Part shown: positions 34,701 through 43,011 of the stretch, in pieces
How positions within the stretch are numbered: position 1 is the first letter of the stretch
Layout: each line of letters begins with the position of its first letter
DNA from: Caproiciproducens faecalis
GTDB taxonomy: Bacteria; Bacillota; Clostridia; Oscillospirales; Acutalibacteraceae
Direction: 5' to 3'
NCBI RefSeq assembly: GCF_019448085.1
Contig: NZ_JAGFNZ010000001.1
Location: forward strand, 806,001 to 870,000
Length of the DNA stretch: 64,000 nt
Notes under the pieces: model-generated
Told to the model about the DNA's origin: nothing
The model's database searches: none
The model's input: only the letters and a program-made list of their open reading frames with translations
Made by a program: the position numbers and the translations under genes

Positions 34701-35067
34701 TGTTACTGCCGATGGACTGGGCGTAGATGCTCAGGCTGTTGTCCGCCGTGACCTCAATGCCTGCATTGTCGCCGTCACTTCCGTTGACCGTGAGCGACGC
34801 GCCGTCCGCGAGAATCAATTTGACATCGCCGGTGACGGTTAAGGTATGGTCAATCTTTACTGTGCCGCTGTCCACCACATACCAGCCACTATCCAGTGTT
34901 GCGGTGTCGTTGTCAATTTCTGTAGCCGCTATGTGCTGTGTGTTGCTGTTTGAATCCACATAATAAGTATTTGCTTCCGCCGCAAAAGCCGCTGTCGGCA
35001 GCATGGTAAGCACCAGCGCCACTGCCAACAGCAGGCTGCAGGCTCGTTTTTGTACCAGCTTTATCAT
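31789..35067 (-). CDS. large secreted SGNH/GDSL hydrolase
   Basis: This is a 1092-residue extracellular protein. A signal peptide (1-29, ending TAAFA) is followed by a beta-helix/carbohydrate-binding-like region (about 30-240, repeats such as GNISICGGRITATGG and GTISIYGGMVTATNG), an X2-like beta domain (about 350-430), and an SGNH hydrolase (about 434-690) with LGDSIPAGYG (Ser near 440), SIGSDDI where GxND is expected, and LDPHPNTHGH as the Asp/His block. A further beta domain and two C-terminal repeats of about 80 residues (each with AIGKPG.KAGIYIN or AVGKPGQAAGFYIN) follow. No sortase motif is seen. It may de-esterify polysaccharide. It is transcribed alone. Confidence 0.88.
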   Translation of the reverse strand: MIKLVQKRACSLLLAVALVLTMLPTAAFAAEANTYYVDSNSNTQHIAATEIDNDTATLDSGWYVVDSGTVKIDHTLTVTGDVKLILADGASLTVNGSDGDNAGIEVTADNSLSIYAQSIGSNMGKLTATGSENGAGIGSDSFSPSGNISICGGRITATGGNGSDVAAGIGNVSGTSFGTISIYGGMVTATNGFGDTYPDIGGHSGDGDEILIKGGTIVSSRSDSSVNLGVALDYTGTFPEVVIDGGSIHRGLIVSSSCKNNAGDLISPSPDELTIPGQINAAVSSVSINGEPYGNGVYTDGSGKLYLNLPAYNSVLPVVVTMNDESKYWAAYEPGSGSSITLVNAAETSVFPGTAVFLSYLPQNIKVYKLDPANAFSGIHNGATDLTLNLDYTVDGDTVIIKKEYLETLPTGVASLSFAGLNATLKVTVLAAPEYVALGDSIPAGYGLPGYSPNSQKPPLIAYPTLVGDTMHLSAGSFAQSGMRSSELLAGLSDPLIGASLSQAKVITLSIGSDDILLPFLNIVASKLSCNPEDIQSTLAALKISDPVALAAALGSLNADHSSGLKNNPDIQSAASGFSANFLGIISALKAAAPNAKIYVTNVYNPYEGIKLPYGAGTLDLGGIADGYIRTLNSAFSTDSADYTLIDNYSLFSNSLKNGIPLVNADFKSSNLDPHPNTHGHAAIASTILTAGGYTPTTGTVSTAIGSLSENSTPGEVAGAIAQALCLPSSDQSLIPSQQIAKLEGLMQSTLGVTPPSLPEPVTTGFIGPDELPKSPIVATGLLIDILLFYNKVNTVTLSTIQQPTTLGPSGSQIVFDLTLTGQTASGAPQTIHTVLPFPVTVTLKLPTNFILRPSFTYVAVHTKADGTQETLPLTIGGTAGHYTATFTTSSFSTFSLVGTSNGSSSGSHHSSDGSVSSPSVTVSTAATAFVSDTNADFSVNGAYQFKITSQNGAAPSLTVGTPGVFETQLVRTSDNDYYFRLTAIGKPGSKAGIYINGVKLLAATVGTTVSLVKSDTTASFKVTKGKAYTFRLTANTKPSFTSGNSSVFQVRFVKQSVRDYFYQVTAVGKPGQAAGFYINSNKTPIAAASVA

Positions 35068-35111
35068 TTTTGTCCTCCTCGTATCATAAGTTTTCCATGA
35101 TAATATTTCTC

Positions 35112-35477
35112 TTAAGCACTTCCCTTCGTGTCATTCGGCTGCCCGCCAGTCGGGAGCCGCGAAAATTTTGGAATCAGACTCCTGACCGCCGCGATATAGG
35201 TGTTTTTATTCACCGCCACATATCCGGCGATCCATTCGAAGGGCTTTTTCAGGCTGCCTCTTGGAAGGATGGTCAGAGACTTTCCATCCCCGCTGAGAAG
35301 CCGGTCCCCGTTGTCCGGGGGGCGCGCGCCGCCGCCGATTTCCCCGATCACGGTGAAATTTCCGTCCGGGTAAAGTTTTCGCATTTCCTTCACGGTACGG
35401 TATGGAAGTTTACTCCCGCTGCGCGGTTCCGTGTAAAGCTTCGCAGATTCCACCCATGGATCAATCCGGTAAAGCAT
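35112..35477 (-). CDS. hypothetical small protein
   Basis: This is a 121-residue basic protein beginning MLYRIDPWVESAKLYTEP, with FTVIGEIGGGARPP and SLKKPFEWIAGYVAVNKNTYIAA. The family is not recognised. ATG 35477 is preceded on its strand by GGAGGTGATCGC, a perfect ribosome site; the in-frame ATG at 35486 overlaps it. It lies upstream of the SGNH hydrolase gene on the same strand (45-bp gap) and could share its transcript. Confidence 0.65.
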   Translation of the reverse strand: MLYRIDPWVESAKLYTEPRSGSKLPYRTVKEMRKLYPDGNFTVIGEIGGGARPPDNGDRLLSGDGKSLTILPRGSLKKPFEWIAGYVAVNKNTYIAAVRSLIPKFSRLPTGGQPNDTKGSA

Positions 35478-35565
35478 TGCGATCACCTCCCAAATCGATT
35501 ATACGAAAAAATTTTTCAAAAAACACGGAATGGCGAAATTGGACTTCTTTTCGCCGAAATTGGCA

Positions 35566-35598
35566 TAAAAAATACCCTGCAAAGCATTTTGCAGGGTA
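35566..35598 (-). terminator. terminator of the two-component operon
   Basis: Read on the minus strand, TACCCTGCAAAA and TTTGCAGGGTA form a stem with a 3-base loop, followed by TTTTTTAT. It lies 48 bp downstream of the histidine kinase stop codon. Confidence 0.85.
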
Positions 35599-35645
35599 CA
35601 GCAAATTAAAAATAAATATAAAAATGAGTCCGGATAATTGCAGGA

Positions 35646-37589
35646 TCAAACCTCGTCCGCATTGCACGGATTAGGAAACGCGGCCATCAGAGAGAAAACC
35701 TTTCCGTCGTTTTCTGCCTTTACAAAGCCCTTATAGGATTCGACAACCTTTTTTATATTCCGCATCCCTATCCCGTGGAATTCTCCGTTTTTGGTTGACA
35801 GATAGGAGTCGTCTTTCATTTTCAAGCAGCCGTTGAAGGAATTCTCGACTTTGAACAGCAGTTGGCCGTTTATGGTTCTAACCTCCACCGACATGAACCG
35901 CGCGTCCGAATTGAGCAGTTTTTCGCACGCCTCAATCGCGTTTTCCAGCGCATTGCCCAAAACGACGCAGAGATCGCTGTCGCTCACGAAAAGCTGTTTT
36001 TGAATGCTGCACGCACAGCGGAACGGAATATTCTCTCTTTTCGCCTTCAGAGAATAATATCCTAGAATGGAATTTGCCACAACATTTTCACAAAACACCG
36101 GAAGCGAGTCGGTTTCCGTCTGTTTCGCATATTCGCCCAAAAAGCGGTTCAATTCATCTATGCGCCCCTCCTCGGACAGCCGCTCCATTACGCTGATAAA
36201 ATGGCGTAGGTCGTGCTTGATCCCGCGGATCTCGTTTATCTGCCCGCTTAGAATGCCAAAATACTCTTTCTGCATGGCAATCTGATTCTCTGCCCGCGCA
36301 AGTAAGGAGGAAGATACGGCAAAGTCGTTGTACAAGTCTGCAATACGCAAAGCATAAACCAGACTGAGAATCATCAGATATGCCGAAAACATAATCAGCA
36401 GCGTCAGCGACATATTGAAGTAAATGTTTCCATTGATGTAATAGCAGTCGATGATCAGCCCTGAAATGGCAAGGATGACGCCCCCATAGATCAGCAGGCC
36501 GAACTTTTTCAGCTGATGCCGGCTGAAGTAGACCTTAAAGAACGAATAGCCCTCCAGAGCAAAGGTAGAGACGGGCAGCAGGACCGTCAGATACCGGTTG
36601 TATATGGCGTGTGGGATGAAAAAATACGCCAGATATATTACGGTATAATATAGGGAAAAGAAGACCTTTTCCTTTCTGGAAAAAGTGATTTGGAATTGCT
36701 CCTGAACCAGGAATATAAACAAAAATTTGAGCACAAAGGTTACAAAAAACATCAACTGGTTGGCAGTCTCATAGGAAAGATTGAAAAACACTGTTTTTTG
36801 CCAGAAACTGTAGAACTCCGTCGTCAGCATGATACGCAGAATCACAAGAAAACCCATGGCCGGAAACCACGGGGAGTGTATATTTTTTCGGAAGGACAGT
36901 CCGTATAGGACAATCAGAATGATAAGGAAAGACAGCACGGTTCCGAACAGAATAAGCCGGATGCTGTCTCGATTGTTGTTTTCTCCTACGGTACTGTTGT
37001 AATCCTTCAAAACGGGGGCCATGTACAGTCCGGAAAATCGCGTGCTCGCCACCTCGATGACCACCTCATGGGCCTTTCCAGCGGACAGCGTTACGGGGGA
37101 GAGCTTTGCCTGAGGAACCGTAAATATTTTTTCGGTATTCTTTGATACAATACCGCTTTCCGTGGTCAATATGCCATCGATGAATACGCGGTACGCGCTG
37201 CCGAAATCCGGTATGTAAACGGTGACGGGGTGGGAATAGTCAAGCCTGCGCAGCGTGAGCCGGTAGCTTGCGAACCCATCTGCGGGCAGCCAGCTTCCGT
37301 TAATTTTGTACTTCGACCAATAATCCGGCACCTTGATGAGAAAATCCGGTTTGACACCCTGCTGCGGTTCGGTGGCAATCAGGCGATTCCAATAAAATTC
37401 CCAGCTTCCGTCCAGAACGATTGTCTGTGAAGAAGAAAGCATCGTACCATTGATGTTTCCGTTTTCCGCTGTCGGAGCACCGGTCAGGTTGTGATAAAAC
37501 AGGGTATAAACAACCGGCAGATGGGTAAACAGAATCACGAAGATCAATCCTAAAATCAGATATGCTTTCGTATGTCTTGATTTCATCAT
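35646..37589 (-). CDS. GHKL sensor histidine kinase with 7TMR-DISM-like sensor
   Basis: This is a 647-residue membrane kinase. An N-terminal span (about 9-30) is followed by an extracytoplasmic beta-sandwich (about 50-195, LDGSWEFYWNRL, ASYRLTLRRLDYSHPVTVYIPDFGSAYRVFIDG), as in 7TMR-DISM sensors that bind carbohydrates. About seven membrane spans follow (205-420), then a coiled segment, the H-box GIKHDLRHFISVMERL, the N-box LGNALENAIEAC and the G-box GIGMRNIKKVV. This is the AgrC/LytS-like GHKL class. Its start overlaps the stop of the response regulator gene, so they form an operon. The neighbouring surface hydrolase is a plausible target. Confidence 0.9.
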   Translation of the reverse strand: MMKSRHTKAYLILGLIFVILFTHLPVVYTLFYHNLTGAPTAENGNINGTMLSSSQTIVLDGSWEFYWNRLIATEPQQGVKPDFLIKVPDYWSKYKINGSWLPADGFASYRLTLRRLDYSHPVTVYIPDFGSAYRVFIDGILTTESGIVSKNTEKIFTVPQAKLSPVTLSAGKAHEVVIEVASTRFSGLYMAPVLKDYNSTVGENNNRDSIRLILFGTVLSFLIILIVLYGLSFRKNIHSPWFPAMGFLVILRIMLTTEFYSFWQKTVFFNLSYETANQLMFFVTFVLKFLFIFLVQEQFQITFSRKEKVFFSLYYTVIYLAYFFIPHAIYNRYLTVLLPVSTFALEGYSFFKVYFSRHQLKKFGLLIYGGVILAISGLIIDCYYINGNIYFNMSLTLLIMFSAYLMILSLVYALRIADLYNDFAVSSSLLARAENQIAMQKEYFGILSGQINEIRGIKHDLRHFISVMERLSEEGRIDELNRFLGEYAKQTETDSLPVFCENVVANSILGYYSLKAKRENIPFRCACSIQKQLFVSDSDLCVVLGNALENAIEACEKLLNSDARFMSVEVRTINGQLLFKVENSFNGCLKMKDDSYLSTKNGEFHGIGMRNIKKVVESYKGFVKAENDGKVFSLMAAFPNPCNADEV

Positions 37590-38314
37590 TACAATTGCAC
37601 CTTGCCCATATGCGAGAATAAGTACGCATAATACTGATCTTTTGCAGATTTTAAATGCTTTTTGGAAATACCGATCACAACCTGTCTGACACGGAAGTAA
37701 TTCTCCCCCATTTCGGTGACGAAAGAAATATTCACGATAAAGCTTTGGTGACAGCGAACAAAGGATTGTGTTTGTAGCTCTTTTATAATTTCGTCAAGCT
37801 TCCCGTAACACTGCAATGTACTTCCATCTGACAAATGGAACAGTATGAGTTTATCATTGCTTTCTATGTACAGAATATCACGGCAGTTCACGCTGTACGC
37901 GATAGATTTGTAGTTGAAACAAATTTTTTGACTGAGTTCCCTCTTGATTTCGTCAATAGCGCGATCAAGCACATGGTACAATCTTTCCCTGTCGAACGGT
38001 TTAAGAATATAATTGAATGCGAAGATCTCATACGCCTGTGAATAATGCTCCTTGCTTGAGGAAATAAATATAATTTTAATGTCATTGCTTATATTCCTTA
38101 TTTTCTGTGCCGTCTTTACTCCGTCTATTTCCGGCATATAAATATCCAAAAACAAAATATCGATTAAGGGGTTGGAATCCAAAAAGTCATCTATCAGCGT
38201 TTCTCCGTTTGTATAGGTGATGATCTCAAAAGAATGGTCATATGCGTAAAGAGCATTAGACAATCGCTCGATATCTTCCGCCGTATCATCACAGATAGCA
38301 ATTTTTATCGACAT
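37589..38314 (-). CDS. LytTR-family response regulator
   Basis: This is a 241-residue regulator. The receiver domain (1-120) has the acidic pair CDD at 8-10, phosphoacceptor Asp57 in LFLDIYMP, and LKPF near 108. The LytTR DNA-binding domain (about 140-235) contains ILYIESNDKLILFHL and SFVRCHQSFIVNI. It pairs with the GHKL kinase encoded immediately downstream, giving an AgrAC-like or DISM-type two-component system. LytTR proteins bind direct repeats upstream of targets; none was identified with confidence. Confidence 0.92.
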   Translation of the reverse strand: MSIKIAICDDTAEDIERLSNALYAYDHSFEIITYTNGETLIDDFLDSNPLIDILFLDIYMPEIDGVKTAQKIRNISNDIKIIFISSSKEHYSQAYEIFAFNYILKPFDRERLYHVLDRAIDEIKRELSQKICFNYKSIAYSVNCRDILYIESNDKLILFHLSDGSTLQCYGKLDEIIKELQTQSFVRCHQSFIVNISFVTEMGENYFRVRQVVIGISKKHLKSAKDQYYAYLFSHMGKVQL

Positions 38315-38623
38315 TATTCCACCCCACTTCCCGTATTTGACATAGCATGATTGTCTTCAGCCATTTTGAGCCGTTCATGCAATCTTTGACGGCATTAGTC
38401 TACATGTGAAATGATATGTTACTTCTTAGTTTTCTCATTATAATTATATAAGCATTATAACGAAGCTTGAAAGCGGAATGAAGCCTATACAATTAGCTGC
38501 AGTGGCATTCCTATAAAACCAATTATATTACCATCAATTACCAATTACAACAAAATTTGATGGAATCATCCAATTGAATTTCCTCTTTCCATAGTGACTT
38601 TGCAGCAAAAAATTATCCCGTGA

Positions 38624-38686
38624 TTTGGATATAGAGCGGTTATCTCCACCAATAAAAATGCACCTGAAAGGGTGCATTTTTATTGG
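38624..38686 (+). repeat. dispersed GGTTATCTCCACCA repeat plus hairpin, copy 4
   Basis: TTGGATATAGAGCGG followed by TTATCTCCACCA (38625-38651) continues directly into the stem CCAATAAAAATGCACC / GGTGCATTTTTATTGG (38649-38686) with loop TGAAA. As at 7902, the last bases of the constant block are the first bases of the stem. The rest of 38315-38944 is AT-rich intergenic DNA between divergent operons and must hold their promoters. Confidence 0.65.
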
Positions 38687-38944
38687 CGAGTATGCCAACA
38701 GGGTTATGTGCGAAGCTAGAATAGTTCTCGAGTCTCAGAATTGCAGAAAAAATTTTTATTTTGCAAAAGAATAAGGTAACGTGAGAGGAAAAATATGATA
38801 ACATAATTTTAACATAAATTTTACACAACCAGTGGATAACTATGTCAATCTGTCCAGTCAGGCAGAAAATATGCGGTCGATAAGAATAAATAGGGATGAC
38901 TGAAACGGGTTGATTGGGAGGCTTTTAGGAAGGATGGCGACAGA

Positions 38945-40867
38945 ATGAATGGAAAATTGAAACCAAGGCAGTATGAAATACTGAAAATTTTAGTTACTTC
39001 TTCCGCCCCGCTGGACATCACCTTTTTCCGGGATGAGCTTAAAAAAAGCGAACGGACCGTATGGTATGACATCAATGAGCTGAAGAAAATTTGTGCGGAA
39101 AAAAACGTGGAAATACGCCACCGTTCAAAGTGGGGGTTCTACATACCGATCGAGCAGAAACCCAGGTGTTCGGAAATCATTATTGCCGGGCGGCCTGAAA
39201 AGGACGCGGGATTTCTGAAGAGTATTGAAGATGAGCGCATTTTGAACCTTTTCTTTTATTTTTATGTGAAGAAAAGAGACGTTACGGCGGAGTTGCTCGC
39301 CAGAGAATTTTATATCTCCCGGTCCACTCTGATGAGGATTATACCGCGATTTGACGAGTGTTTTGATAACCGGGTTCATCTGTCCTCCCTGAAAACAGGG
39401 GGTTATGAGCTTCAGGGGGACGAATTTACTATCCGCCATATTCTGGCGGAACGGCTGGCTCAGTATTTTAAGGGAAGCTATACGGCGGAAGACTGGTATC
39501 TGCTCTTGCCCGATTTATTGAAAAAATACATTGATCTTCAAAGAATCATTACGATCAGCAATGAAATTAAAAAAGTAAATGAGCAGTATAATGTCTGGAT
39601 TTCCAACAGCGGTTTTTTGAACCTGCTGTCCTATTGCATCGCAAGCGATATACGCAAATATTTCTGCAACCCCGGGGATTGTTCGGATGATTCGCACGGG
39701 TATGCCGAAACTCTTTTAAAAAGGCTGAACAAAAAGATCGACAAAACGGAATTGGGCTATCTGAAAACCATTCTGATGGAAAACGAAATCATTGTCAATA
39801 TTCAGGAGATAGAGGAGCAGAAGGTCAATTCCAGCCTGAAGAAGATTCTGGAGTTTTTAAAAACGCAGGAAGAAAAAGGCAACTACAAGTTTGATATGAC
39901 CTCTCTTTTCGATGATTTATACGGGCATCTGAAAAGCTCGTTATTCCTGTTCCTCAACGCGAAGGAGAAAAAAGAGGAGAACTATATTGTTATCCGTGAG
40001 GTAAAAGAAAATTACCTTGATTTCTACCGCATGGCGGAAGCGTGTTCCAATATCCTGAAACAGGATTTTTCAATTGATTTTACAGAAACGGAAGTTTGCT
40101 ATATTGCCGTTTATTTATATAAAAACTGTAAAAATCAGTTAAACAGGAAGAAAAATGTTCTTCTGGTCTGCGGAACGGGCAAGGGCCTGTCGAACCTGCT
40201 GGCCATCCGGCTGGGCAATGTGTTTCCCATGCTGAATATCGCGGGACAGGTTTCTCCTTACCAGCTTTCCAATATGAATTTCGGGAAAGCGGTCGACTTT
40301 GTTATATCGACTATTCCGCTGAACATCACAAGCATACCGGTGCTGAAAATCTCACAGATACTTCCGATGGAGGACATCAAACGCATTCAGGAATTTCTTG
40401 ACTACGGCAAACTGGTCGATGAGATTCCCCTGCAGGAGAAAAACCGGGCCTCCTTTAACTCAAAGGACGACCCGTTTGAGATAGCCGGAACCGTTCAGCA
40501 GAAAACAGCTTTTAATAATCTGACCTATGCCGCCAATATCATCAGCAAGCTGATTTTGACGCTTTTGGAATACACCTCCAAATTCCCGGAGAATTACAGG
40601 ATGAGTCAGGATGTGCTTCTCGGTATGGTGATCCATATGAGCATGGCTGTTCCCAGATGGTTTCAGGGCTCCGATCACGATACTCCGCCCGAAATCGCGG
40701 AAGAGTACATCAGGATTGCGAATGACCACAAAGTGATTCATGAGATTATGGAGCAGTTTTTTAAACTCGTGGAAAACTCTCTGCAGGTGAGTATCAGCAT
40801 AGAAGAAAAAATGGCGTTTTTCTTATACATTATAGGAGGAAATGAGGATGAAAGTACTAACGATTAA
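38945..40867 (+). CDS. BglG/LicR-type regulator with PRD and EIIB-like domains
   Basis: This is a 640-residue regulator of the operon. The N-terminal HTH (QYEILKILVTSSAPLDITFFRDELKKSERTVWYDI) is followed by a second, Mga-like HTH, a PRD region (about 180-390), an EIIB-like domain starting VLLVCGTGKGLSNLLAIRLG (cysteine near 407), a linker, and a C-terminal PRD (about 510-630) with LLGMVIHMSMAVPRWF. No EIIA domain is present. Phosphorylation by HPr or EII would set its activity according to substrate uptake. It starts behind AAGGATGG and overlaps the amidohydrolase gene by 20 bp, so it is autogenously co-transcribed. Confidence 0.85.
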   Translation: MNGKLKPRQYEILKILVTSSAPLDITFFRDELKKSERTVWYDINELKKICAEKNVEIRHRSKWGFYIPIEQKPRCSEIIIAGRPEKDAGFLKSIEDERILNLFFYFYVKKRDVTAELLAREFYISRSTLMRIIPRFDECFDNRVHLSSLKTGGYELQGDEFTIRHILAERLAQYFKGSYTAEDWYLLLPDLLKKYIDLQRIITISNEIKKVNEQYNVWISNSGFLNLLSYCIASDIRKYFCNPGDCSDDSHGYAETLLKRLNKKIDKTELGYLKTILMENEIIVNIQEIEEQKVNSSLKKILEFLKTQEEKGNYKFDMTSLFDDLYGHLKSSLFLFLNAKEKKEENYIVIREVKENYLDFYRMAEACSNILKQDFSIDFTETEVCYIAVYLYKNCKNQLNRKKNVLLVCGTGKGLSNLLAIRLGNVFPMLNIAGQVSPYQLSNMNFGKAVDFVISTIPLNITSIPVLKISQILPMEDIKRIQEFLDYGKLVDEIPLQEKNRASFNSKDDPFEIAGTVQQKTAFNNLTYAANIISKLILTLLEYTSKFPENYRMSQDVLLGMVIHMSMAVPRWFQGSDHDTPPEIAEEYIRIANDHKVIHEIMEQFFKLVENSLQVSISIEEKMAFFLYIIGGNEDESTND

Positions 40868-41978
40868 AAAGGGGAGCCTGATTTCCCCGATTAACGGATA
40901 TCACAGGGATGTAAAAGATATTCTTGTCAAAGACGGTGTCATCGCGGCAATCGAAGATTCCATCGATCCCCAGGGAACCGTCATCGATGCGCAGGGATAT
41001 ATCGTTACCCCCGGTTTCATTGACATCCATACGCACTGTTACCCAAAGGTATCTCTGGGCATGGCACCGGATGAGCTGGGTATTCGGCGTGGTTCTACGG
41101 CAATTCTGGACGCCGGGAGCAGCGGTACAGACAATTACGAGGATTTTCGGGAGAACTATATTGAAAAAAGCGGAACAAAAGTATTTACCCTTTTAAACCT
41201 CTCCAAAGAAGGGCTTACCCACGGCCATGAGCTGAGCGACAGGAAGAATATCGATATTCCCCGGCTGAAGGAGATGCTCCAAAAGTATCCGGACAACATC
41301 GTGGGACTGAAGGCCAGAGCCAGCGCCAGCGTCGTCGGCGCCATGGGGCTGGAGCCCATCGCGCTTGCGGTTAAGACGGCCCACGAGGTGGGCAAGCCGC
41401 TGATGGTGCATGTCGGGAACCGTCCTCCGGAATTTACGGAGGTGCTGGATTTGCTGCAGAAAAACGATGTCGTGACCCACTCTTTCCACGGAAAGGCGGG
41501 CGGCATCCTCGACGAAGAGGGGCGTGTGATTCCACAGGCGCACAAAGCCAGGGAAAGGGGAGTCCAGTTTGATGTGGGCCACGGAATCGCAAGCTTTAGC
41601 TTCCGCGTGTTTGAACAGGCGCTGAGGGACGGCTTCGACTGCGATATGATCTCCACAGATTTACATATTGAAAATTATAATGGTCCCGTCTACAGTCTGG
41701 CGGCTGTTGTCAGTAAGACCGTCAACTGCGGGGAAAAGCTGGAAGACGCGGTGGCCAAGTGCACCAGTGTACCGGCCAGACATTTCGGCTTGAAAGGGCT
41801 GGGTGAAATCGCCGTCGGCATGACCGCCGACTTTAACATCATGGAGCTGACGCCCTGCGAGGAAACCGTGCAGGATTCCGTCGGCGACTCCCTGAAGCTG
41901 AAACAAAAGCTTGTATTAAAGAAAACAATATACAGTAGAGGTAATGAAAGTGCAATCATGGAACACGCTGTTAAATGA
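40848..41978 (+). CDS. amidohydrolase/deacetylase-family metallohydrolase (EF_0837-like)
   Basis: This is a 376-residue amidohydrolase-superfamily enzyme. GFIDIHTHCYP (about 62-72) has the HxH pair, IVGLKARASASVVG the carbamylated lysine (about 150), LMVHVGNRPPEF and VTHSFHGKAG two metal histidines, FDVGHGIASFSF, and MISTDLH the catalytic aspartate. It corresponds to the hydrolase of the E. faecalis EF_0829-0839 cluster. ATG 40848 is chosen: AGGAGG (40834-40839) is 8 bases upstream, whereas ATG 40842 is too close. It probably opens a lactam or removes an acyl group before DgaE acts. Confidence 0.87.
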   Translation: MKVLTIKKGSLISPINGYHRDVKDILVKDGVIAAIEDSIDPQGTVIDAQGYIVTPGFIDIHTHCYPKVSLGMAPDELGIRRGSTAILDAGSSGTDNYEDFRENYIEKSGTKVFTLLNLSKEGLTHGHELSDRKNIDIPRLKEMLQKYPDNIVGLKARASASVVGAMGLEPIALAVKTAHEVGKPLMVHVGNRPPEFTEVLDLLQKNDVVTHSFHGKAGGILDEEGRVIPQAHKARERGVQFDVGHGIASFSFRVFEQALRDGFDCDMISTDLHIENYNGPVYSLAAVVSKTVNCGEKLEDAVAKCTSVPARHFGLKGLGEIAVGMTADFNIMELTPCEETVQDSVGDSLKLKQKLVLKKTIYSRGNESAIMEHAVK

Positions 41979-42321
41979 CGGTGAACTGGATATCTCCGTA
42001 AAAAACGAGTTTATCCGGTGCTATCAGGAAGCAAAGGAAAAATTGAAATCGTATGGGATCGTGATGGATGAAGAGGCGGACTTCATGTTCGCAAATCATA
42101 TCCTGGCTTTGCTCAAAAGGGTAAAGGCCCGTTCGTTTGTAGAGGATATGGAAGAGGAAGATTTCGAACAGGTTCCCAAGGATGTGTATGACATGGCGGA
42201 AGACATTGTTAAGGGTTTGTTTGAAAAAGAGCATCTGCCCATCAATCAAACAGAAGTATTTCTTGTGGCAACCCACATTGAAATTACAATTCAAAAGACA
42301 AAAGGAGGAACAGAACAATGA
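41944..42321 (+). CDS. small PRD-domain protein (EF_0829-like)
   Basis: This is a 125-residue single-PRD protein: MFANHILALLKRVKA (about 50-64) and VFLVATHIEITIQK near the C-terminus supply the histidine pair in PRD-like helices. It matches the PRD family of the EF_0829 type. It overlaps the amidohydrolase gene by 35 bp and the following gene by 4 bp. It is equivalent in position and size to the YhfY-like protein at 202-558. It is likely phosphorylated by the local HPr-like protein and may regulate the transporter or regulator. Confidence 0.82.
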   Translation: MKVQSWNTLLNDGELDISVKNEFIRCYQEAKEKLKSYGIVMDEEADFMFANHILALLKRVKARSFVEDMEEEDFEQVPKDVYDMAEDIVKGLFEKEHLPINQTEVFLVATHIEITIQKTKGGTEQ

Positions 42322-42686
42322 GCGAAAAAAAGGTCTTGGTCGTAATCGGGCACCGTATGGGCAAAGGTCAGGCAGTCGCCCGCGGAGTGGAAAAGGCCGG
42401 GGGTACGGCCATCGTGATTCCGGGAATGGCCGCGGACATGAAGCTGGGGGACGTGATGCATGAAAACAATGCGGACCTTGGAATCAGCTTCTGCGGCAGC
42501 GGCGGCGCCGGCGCATTGACGGCAAAGACCAAATACGGTTATCCGGCAAAATCCGAACTCCGCACTGTAGAGGGAGCCTGTACTGCCGTGGAAGAAGGGT
42601 GTAAGGTAGTCGGTCTGGGCTTTTTGGATGTGGAGGAACTGGGACAAAGACTGGTAGAAACTTACCGCAAAGTCCATGGAGAATAG
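42318..42686 (+). CDS. glycine-rich SFCGS family protein (EF_0830-like)
   Basis: This is a 122-residue cytosolic protein. It begins KKVLVVIGHRMGKGQAVARG and holds LGISFCGSGGAGALTAKTKY (about 55-74), the SFCGS signature that names the family, then GYPAKSE and ACTAVEEGCKVVGLGFLDVEE. The fold looks like a small Rossmann-like or EIIB-like alpha/beta protein. AAAGGAGG is 8-10 bases before the ATG. The conserved cysteine and glycine loop, next to PRD, HPr and membrane genes, suggest a phosphoryl-carrier or substrate-binding role, but this is not established. Confidence 0.85.
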   Translation: MSEKKVLVVIGHRMGKGQAVARGVEKAGGTAIVIPGMAADMKLGDVMHENNADLGISFCGSGGAGALTAKTKYGYPAKSELRTVEGACTAVEEGCKVVGLGFLDVEELGQRLVETYRKVHGE

Positions 42687-42687
42687 T

Positions 42688-43011
42688 ATGCTGAACAATT
42701 TACCGAACAAACAGCTGCTCAAAGAGATGGAACATGAGCTTGTGGTTACCGCAAGAGGAGATTCCCTGAAGGACGTTACAGGCAAGCTCTTCCAAATTAT
42801 GAGGAAGCAGATCTTCATGGATATTCAGCAACCGATTATTCAGATGGAAGCCGAGGAAGTCTTTTTTCAAAAAGTGGAAACGAAGACCATAACGGAACAT
42901 TTTCTGTTCGTTTTCTGGCCGCGGGAAAAAACCACTTATACCGTTACTGCAAGAATCGTGGTAAAAGTTAAATATTTAGATGTTGTGGAGGAGGACCTTA
43001 CAGATGGTTGA
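42688..43011 (+). CDS. DUF4312 family protein (EF_0831-like)
   Basis: This is a 107-residue protein with alternating helix and strand: LLKEMEHELVVTARGDSLKDVTGKLF, IFMDIQQPIIQMEAEEVFF and YTVTARIVVKVKYL. No catalytic motif is seen. It belongs to DUF4312, always encoded with DUF4310/DUF4311. GGAG is 6 bases before ATG 42688; ATG 42676 inside the previous gene is an alternative. The last bases overlap the DUF4311 start. It is probably a peripheral subunit of the membrane complex. Confidence 0.85.
   Translation: MLNNLPNKQLLKEMEHELVVTARGDSLKDVTGKLFQIMRKQIFMDIQQPIIQMEAEEVFFQKVETKTITEHFLFVFWPREKTTYTVTARIVVKVKYLDVVEEDLTDG

Noticed and set aside
34459-34963. Plus-strand open frames within the SGNH hydrolase gene
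   Set aside because: They are antisense to the repeat-rich beta-helix coding region, with Ala/Pro/Ser-rich translation and no starts of quality.
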